DNA from: Elusimicrobiota bacterium
Lineage (GTDB): Bacteria > Elusimicrobiota > Elusimicrobia > Elusimicrobiales > UBA9959
Length of the DNA: 64,000 nucleotides
NCBI GenBank assembly: GCA_016208085.1
Contig: JACQYT010000109.1
Coordinates: 1 to 64,000 of the forward strand
Direction: 5' to 3'
The position numbers and the translations under genes are program-made. The stretch's first letter is position 1. Each line of letters opens with the position of its first letter. The notes beneath the pieces are model-generated. The model was given only the letters and a program-made list of their open reading frames with translations. It ran no database searches and had not been told where the DNA came from. Below, piece after piece: positions 58,963 to 64,000 of the stretch.

Positions 58963-60066
58963 ATGGCGGGTTCAATAACCATCTTCCTGGACAGGTGCAA
59001 CGGCTGTACGCTCTGCGTGAAAGCGTGCCCGTTCGACGCCATACACATGGCCAACAAAAAAGCCGTGATAGACATGGCAAAGTGCACGCTCTGCGGCGCG
59101 TGCGTGGAAGTCTGCGAACTCAACGCCATAGAGCTGAAGAAAGACGCAGGCGTAAAAAAAGACCTTTCCCTGTATAAAGACGTCTGGGTTTTCTGCGAGC
59201 AGAAAAAGGGCGTCATCCAGTCCATCTCCTTTGAGCTGCTCGGGGAGGGGAGAAAGCTCGCCGACAAGCTGGGCGTCAAGCTCTGCGCGGTCATGCTGGG
59301 AAGCGCCGTAGAGTCCAGGATAGCGGAGCTGGCGGAGCGCGGAGCGGATAAAATATATATCGCGGACCATCCCGCATTACAATCCTTTCAGGACGACCCG
59401 TACACGGAAGTGTTGGTGAAGCTGGCCGAAGAATATCTGCCGGAGATAATCCTTTGCGGCGCCACCGTTATCGGCAGAAGCCTGGTGTCGCGCGTCGCGG
59501 TCAGGCTAAACGCCGGGCTCACCGCCGACTGCACCGCTCTGGACATCGCCGAAAAGGAGCGGCTGCTGCTGCAGACGCGCCCGGCGTTCGGCGGCAATAT
59601 CATGGCCGTCATCATAACGCCGAACCACAGGCCGCAGATGGCCACGGTCCGGCACAAGGTCATGAAAGAAGCCGCCATAGACAAAGCCCGCAAGGCCGAA
59701 GTTATAAGGAAAAACTACCCGGATGAGGTGATGAAGTCGCGCACCAGGCTGGTGGATATAGTGGCGGAAATAGAGGAGACGGTCAACCTGGCGGAGGCCG
59801 ACATAGTCGTGTCCGGCGGCCGGGGACTGGGGGGGCCTGAGAATTTCGCGATGATACGGGAGCTGGCCAAGACGCTTAACGGGGCGGTGGGGGCGTCACG
59901 GGCGGCGGTTGACGCGGACTGGATACCGTATTCGCACCAGGTGGGGCAGACCGGCAAGACGGTGGTCCCGAAGCTTTACCTCGCCTGCGGTATTTCGGGG
60001 CAGATCCAGCATCTGATAGGTGATGAAGGCCGGAAAGTCCCTGACCCCCGATTTCAAGGAGAATAA
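58963..60066 (+). CDS. etfA: Ferredoxin-domain-containing electron transfer flavoprotein alpha subunit, C-terminally truncated
   Basis: 2x[4Fe-4S] CNGCTLCVKACP / CTLCGACVEVCE, then EtfA (VSGGRGLGGPENFAMIRELAKTLNGAVGASRAAVDADWIPYSHQVGQTGKTVVPKLYLACGISGQIQHLIG); the expected continuation is missing. Confidence 0.88.
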   Translation: MAGSITIFLDRCNGCTLCVKACPFDAIHMANKKAVIDMAKCTLCGACVEVCELNAIELKKDAGVKKDLSLYKDVWVFCEQKKGVIQSISFELLGEGRKLADKLGVKLCAVMLGSAVESRIAELAERGADKIYIADHPALQSFQDDPYTEVLVKLAEEYLPEIILCGATVIGRSLVSRVAVRLNAGLTADCTALDIAEKERLLLQTRPAFGGNIMAVIITPNHRPQMATVRHKVMKEAAIDKARKAEVIRKNYPDEVMKSRTRLVDIVAEIEETVNLAEADIVVSGGRGLGGPENFAMIRELAKTLNGAVGASRAAVDADWIPYSHQVGQTGKTVVPKLYLACGISGQIQHLIGDEGRKVPDPRFQGE

Positions 60067-60067
60067 A

Positions 60068-63000
60068 ATGGCAAATAAACAAAAAAATGAAAAACCGGCT
60101 TCTTCTGCGCCTTTTGGAACTACACAGCGGGCTTATACCATGCGCCTTGCGCCAACGAAAGATTCCCCCGGGGACTGGAAGGAAAAGTTGTGGAAAACCC
60201 ACAAGGCAGTCAATGAAGGGGCGCAATTTTTTGGTGATTGGGTTTTGACTCTCCGAGGCGGACTTGCTGCTGAAGGGGCATTGACCCCTGAAGAAAAGCG
60301 GCTTTTGGCTCTTTGTTGGTTCTGTGTGGAATCGGAGGAGAAACACACTGAAAAATTCCGCGTTCCGCATCCGGATAAAGGCGGTACAGATGGCCGACAT
60401 GTTGATGTATCCGAAATGAAAAAGGCTTTTCTTGAATGTCTTAAGAAAAAAGGTATTTCCAACGGGGAGTCTGACGGCTGGTGGAATGACTGCAAAGACG
60501 CTTTAACCGCGCGTATACGAGACGATTCAGTCTGGGTCCGGCGCTGGAAAATGTATGAGGAAATGCCGTCAAAGCCTGACCAAGGGGAGATAGAGGGAAT
60601 TTTATCTAAGTTCTTAGGCAAGGATTTTCTCAAGCCTTCAAAAGTGGATGATAGCCAAAAAAACGAGTCATCTGATAGCGCAACCAGGAATGAAGGCGAG
60701 GATAAAAAGACGGAGAAAAAACGCAAAAAAACTCATAACCCGAGCAATCAGGCGCGGCAGTTCTGCTGCAATTGGTTCGGTGAAGGGAAGGGCGCTGATT
60801 TTGACAAAATCCGCATGGTTGCCGCGCAAATAAAAGAATTTGCGGAAAGCATACAATCAAACCTTCCTGAAGATGGAAAGGCGTTGTGTGACAAAATTCG
60901 AGAGTTCAGGGACAAAAAAAAGTGGGAGGAAATTGCCGACCAGAAATCTGGGGCCAAACCCAAGCCTGCAAACGACCCTGCTTTGAACAGATGTGGGTCC
61001 GTAAAAAAAGATTGGGACAGAATGCTTACTGCTCTTAAGTTTAATTCGCAAAGTCCGGATGTGACCGGCGCGGATGTGTCAGATTTTGTAACCCTGGACT
61101 TTTGGGGAAATCTGGCTAAAAAGGCGGAAAATCTCGGTAAAAGTAAAGAGGGGAAGAAAGGTAAACCTAAAAAAACAGACTGGAGCAAAAATCTACTTAA
61201 TGATTTTATACGACACGCAGGATTTACCTACAAAACCGAACAAAAGGGTGACCGACGCTTGGAGTTTTTTTATTTCATGGCTGGCCAGGGTGCGAGGAGG
61301 GTTTCTCAAACTCATTCCTGGGTAAAAATTGCAGAAACAAGCCGGGCCAAAGCGGAAGCAACAAAAACGGAAAAAGAGGGAAAATTTAGTAAAACTAAAG
61401 ACTGGCAGAAAGCCAAGGAATGGCTTGATGAATATGTGTCTGGCAGGACTGTTTCTTCAAATGCCGCCGGCGATTACGCAATACGCAAGAATGCCATAGA
61501 CGGTTGGGATGAAGTTGTGAAGGTATGGAATTCATGCGGGGATGCCGATGAACGCAGGGAAAAAGCAAGAATACGCCAGGATGAACTGGAAAAATTCGGG
61601 GATATAAATCTTTTCCTTGATTTGACGGAAAACGATGCGGTTTGCGTGTGGAAACCGGGAACAAAAACGGAACCGGAAATATTAAAAGATTATGTGGCGC
61701 TCACAACAGCAGAGCATGACGCGAAACGTTTCAAGGTGCCGAGCTACCGTCATCCCGACCCTGTTAATCATCCCGTTTATTGCGAATTCGGGAACTCAAA
61801 GCCTAATATTGAATACTCGTGGCGGGATAATCCCAAAAGCGCAAGTAAAGATGAAATAACAAAAATTTTATTCTTTCTTCCGGATAATAAACTTGAATTG
61901 CGCTGGCAGAGTAAAAGGCTTGAGGAAGATTTTGGCTTCAAAATTTCGGCCCGTGTTAAAAAAACAGCCGATGGAAATGTTTCCAAATCTGTTTCGGAAC
62001 TTCCACGCGCAGACCGGCTAGGTAAGGCATCCTGTGATTTAGGGCTTTTCGAGCAGCCATGTGTTGTATATCCGTTCTCAACCGATGTCAAAGACTGGAA
62101 TGCCCGGCTTGAAATTTACCGCTCCGATCTGGACCAGCTTAAGAAATGGCCGCTTCATAATCAGGAGAAATTTATAAATCAGCGTTTGCGCTGGTTTTTA
62201 ACTTTCAGTCCACAGCTCCCCAAAGCCGGGCCCTGGTGGAAATATATTGCTGATAAAGGAGTTCTTGAGAAAATTATTAAAGACACCGAACTTCCGGGCA
62301 AATCTCTTTTTATCAAAGAAAATCGGCGCGCGGATGCTCCGGTGAACATCGTGCGCTTTACCGACAAAAATGAAGCCGTTACAAAATGTTTTGCCAATGT
62401 GAATGGCGATTACGGCTGGCTTGTGAGGCCGGGGTTAGGAAATCTTCCGAAAATCAGGGTAATGGGCGTGGATTTGGGCCACCGCTACGGCGCGGCGTGT
62501 TCAGTTTGGGAACAGATGAGTGAAAAGGAACTTGAAAAGACTGCCCGCGGGGCCGGGGCGGAACTTCCTGGCGCTAATACGGTAAGTTTTCGCTGTAATG
62601 ACCCCGATAGGAAACCGCAAGAAGAAAAGAAACAGCAGGAATTGATATGCCGGAAACTTGGGCCGGATTCATGGAATAAACTTGAACGGCAGTTTGTCAT
62701 ACGCCTGCCGGGAGAAAAAACGGAAGCCCGGTCTCTTTCTGAATGGGAAGTCAAATGGCTTACTGATTTTTATGCCGACTTAGGGCGCAAGTTCAACGAC
62801 GATTTACGGAAAAAAGAAAATGCATCCGAAGGCCGCTTTGAGGTTCTGGATAATGCCCGTCTTGCCCTTAAACGCCATGCAAATATAATCAAAATATACC
62901 ACGCTTTTTGCGGAAAAACCCGGCCGCAGCCGGGCGGGAGGGAAAAGTCAATAGATACTCTCAAAGACCGGGCGGATTATGTGGAAAGCGTGCTGGAACT

Positions 63001-64000
63001 CTGGTATCAGCTTGCGTCGGCCAAAAATTGGGAGGCTGAAAAATATAAAAAGTTATGGGAAACTTATGTGCAAAAGATGGAGCCGGTATTGGCTTTAAAA
63101 TCCGATGAAGATGAAAATGAACCGCGGAAACATAAAAAGGAACGTGCAGGACAGTATAGTAAAATTGCTCAAGAACTCGCCGGGAATGAAATTTTATGCC
63201 AGGAGATAGGAGAAGAATTTTTAAAACTATGGCGCGAGGAAGACGGTAAATGGCTGTTCCGCTTAAAGGAGTTAAGCGCGGTAATAGCCAAAGGCCGGAG
63301 AATTGAAAACGGCGAAATTATGCCGAAAGAAACAAAAAGCGCAAGTCGGAAAACCGGCGGACTCTCCCTTGAGCGCATAGCGACAATGGGCCTGCTTGCC
63401 AAACTGCATACGGCATATGCTCAGCGCCCCACTGACAAAAAACTTCGCAATGAATTAATCGCGGGGAAGGGATTCCCTGGAGCGAAATTCCGCGACAAAA
63501 TGGAACGGCTTAGGGAAGACCGGCTAAAAAAACTCTCCAATGCCGTAGCAATGGCGGCCATGGGCTTGGTCGGGAAAGGAAAAGACAAAGTCGCCAATCT
63601 TGAAAAAGAAAGAAACGAAGGATCGCGCTTTGCGCCCGTTCACGCTGTATGCGTTGAAAGTCTTGAACATTACCGACCAGAGCAGTCCCGTACCCGGCGG
63701 GAAAACCGGGCTTTGATGTCCTGGAGTTCGGGACAGCTTCAGAAATATCTTGGCGAAGCCTGTGATCTTAACGGCATTCTTCTCACCGAAGTAAGCGCGG
63801 CATACACCTCCCGTTTCTGTTCCCGCTGCGGCGCGCCGGGAATAAGGGGTGAAATTATAGCCGCTGAAAAACTCAACGACAAAAACGGTTCATGGCAGAG
63901 GCAGGTGAAAAAAGCTGAGAAAAAAGACAGAAGCAAAAAAACTTTGCGGGACGAGTGGCTTCTTGAAATCAACGGTTATAATCTGCCGGCAGATAGCAGA
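60068..64000 (+). CDS. cas12b: Type V CRISPR effector, Cas12b (C2c1)-like; 3' end beyond window
   Basis: Open frame of 1311 codons to the window edge after SD-like AAGGAG; N-terminus LWKTHKAVNEGAQFFGDWVLTLR; mid KVPSYRHPDPVNHPVYCEFG; RuvC-I KIRVMGVDLGHRYGAACSVWE (D802); bridge/PI-region LPGEKTEARSLSEWE; RuvC-II HAVCVESLEHYRPEQSRTRRENRALMSWSSGQLQKYL (E1197); AAYTSRFCSRCGAPGIRGEI. Confidence 0.93.
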   Translation, partial: MANKQKNEKPASSAPFGTTQRAYTMRLAPTKDSPGDWKEKLWKTHKAVNEGAQFFGDWVLTLRGGLAAEGALTPEEKRLLALCWFCVESEEKHTEKFRVPHPDKGGTDGRHVDVSEMKKAFLECLKKKGISNGESDGWWNDCKDALTARIRDDSVWVRRWKMYEEMPSKPDQGEIEGILSKFLGKDFLKPSKVDDSQKNESSDSATRNEGEDKKTEKKRKKTHNPSNQARQFCCNWFGEGKGADFDKIRMVAAQIKEFAESIQSNLPEDGKALCDKIREFRDKKKWEEIADQKSGAKPKPANDPALNRCGSVKKDWDRMLTALKFNSQSPDVTGADVSDFVTLDFWGNLAKKAENLGKSKEGKKGKPKKTDWSKNLLNDFIRHAGFTYKTEQKGDRRLEFFYFMAGQGARRVSQTHSWVKIAETSRAKAEATKTEKEGKFSKTKDWQKAKEWLDEYVSGRTVSSNAAGDYAIRKNAIDGWDEVVKVWNSCGDADERREKARIRQDELEKFGDINLFLDLTENDAVCVWKPGTKTEPEILKDYVALTTAEHDAKRFKVPSYRHPDPVNHPVYCEFGNSKPNIEYSWRDNPKSASKDEITKILFFLPDNKLELRWQSKRLEEDFGFKISARVKKTADGNVSKSVSELPRADRLGKASCDLGLFEQPCVVYPFSTDVKDWNARLEIYRSDLDQLKKWPLHNQEKFINQRLRWFLTFSPQLPKAGPWWKYIADKGVLEKIIKDTELPGKSLFIKENRRADAPVNIVRFTDKNEAVTKCFANVNGDYGWLVRPGLGNLPKIRVMGVDLGHRYGAACSVWEQMSEKELEKTARGAGAELPGANTVSFRCNDPDRKPQEEKKQQELICRKLGPDSWNKLERQFVIRLPGEKTEARSLSEWEVKWLTDFYADLGRKFNDDLRKKENASEGRFEVLDNARLALKRHANIIKIYHAFCGKTRPQPGGREKSIDTLKDRADYVESVLELWYQLASAKNWEAEKYKKLWETYVQKMEPVLALKSDEDENEPRKHKKERAGQYSKIAQELAGNEILCQEIGEEFLKLWREEDGKWLFRLKELSAVIAKGRRIENGEIMPKETKSASRKTGGLSLERIATMGLLAKLHTAYAQRPTDKKLRNELIAGKGFPGAKFRDKMERLREDRLKKLSNAVAMAAMGLVGKGKDKVANLEKERNEGSRFAPVHAVCVESLEHYRPEQSRTRRENRALMSWSSGQLQKYLGEACDLNGILLTEVSAAYTSRFCSRCGAPGIRGEIIAAEKLNDKNGSWQRQVKKAEKKDRSKKTLRDEWLLEINGYNLPADSR

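Noticed and set aside
60133-63972. Numerous minus-strand ORFs in the track (60-197 aa) across 60-64 kb
   Set aside because: All are antisense to the continuous + strand Cas12b-like frame, and none shows recognisable protein features.
60068-64000. Cas12a, Cas12c/d/e or TnpB assignment for the large ORF
   Set aside because: The N-terminal LWKTHKAVNEG motif and the VESLEHY..ENRALMSW..SRFxxRxGAPGIR string match Cas12b specifically; length is far beyond TnpB.

Overview
The window looks like a bacterial chromosome segment, mostly visibly GC-rich, from a phylum rich in PorV-like, gliding-type C-terminal-domain (CTD) and MotAB-like proteins. An Elusimicrobiota-like origin is a guess. Recognisable content: a maltose-type sugar ABC transporter operon, a K+ channel, glycosyltransferases, an ABC exporter, a DUF885 protein, lon/clpP/tig, two tRNAs (Leu-UAG, Lys-CUU), a SpoIID/TPR protein, a GspE/PilB ATPase, the rpmF-plsX-fabG-acpP-rnc cluster, a surface-protein cluster with FlgD/gliding-type C-terminal modules and a PorV-like barrel, a signalling/motor cluster (FliF-FliG-like fusion, MotA/MotB, histidine kinases, receivers), purB/purA, and an acyl-CoA dehydrogenase/EtfBA module. 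The main find is a very large + strand ORF, missing from the ORF track because it runs off the window end. It starts at 60068 and stays open to 64000 (1311 codons). It encodes a type V Cas effector with clear Cas12b (C2c1) signatures: RuvC-I 'VMGVDLGHRYGAACSV', RuvC-II 'AVCVESLEHY', and 'SRFCSRCGAPGIRG'. It abuts an etfA gene whose C-terminus is missing. The second major theme is dense small repeats: 7-bp-period hairpin arrays, several of which encode parts of signal peptides, mosaic palindromes, MITE-like elements and GTAG-type REPs, some of which have invaded or terminated genes. No CRISPR array or cas1/cas2/cas4 lies inside the window.
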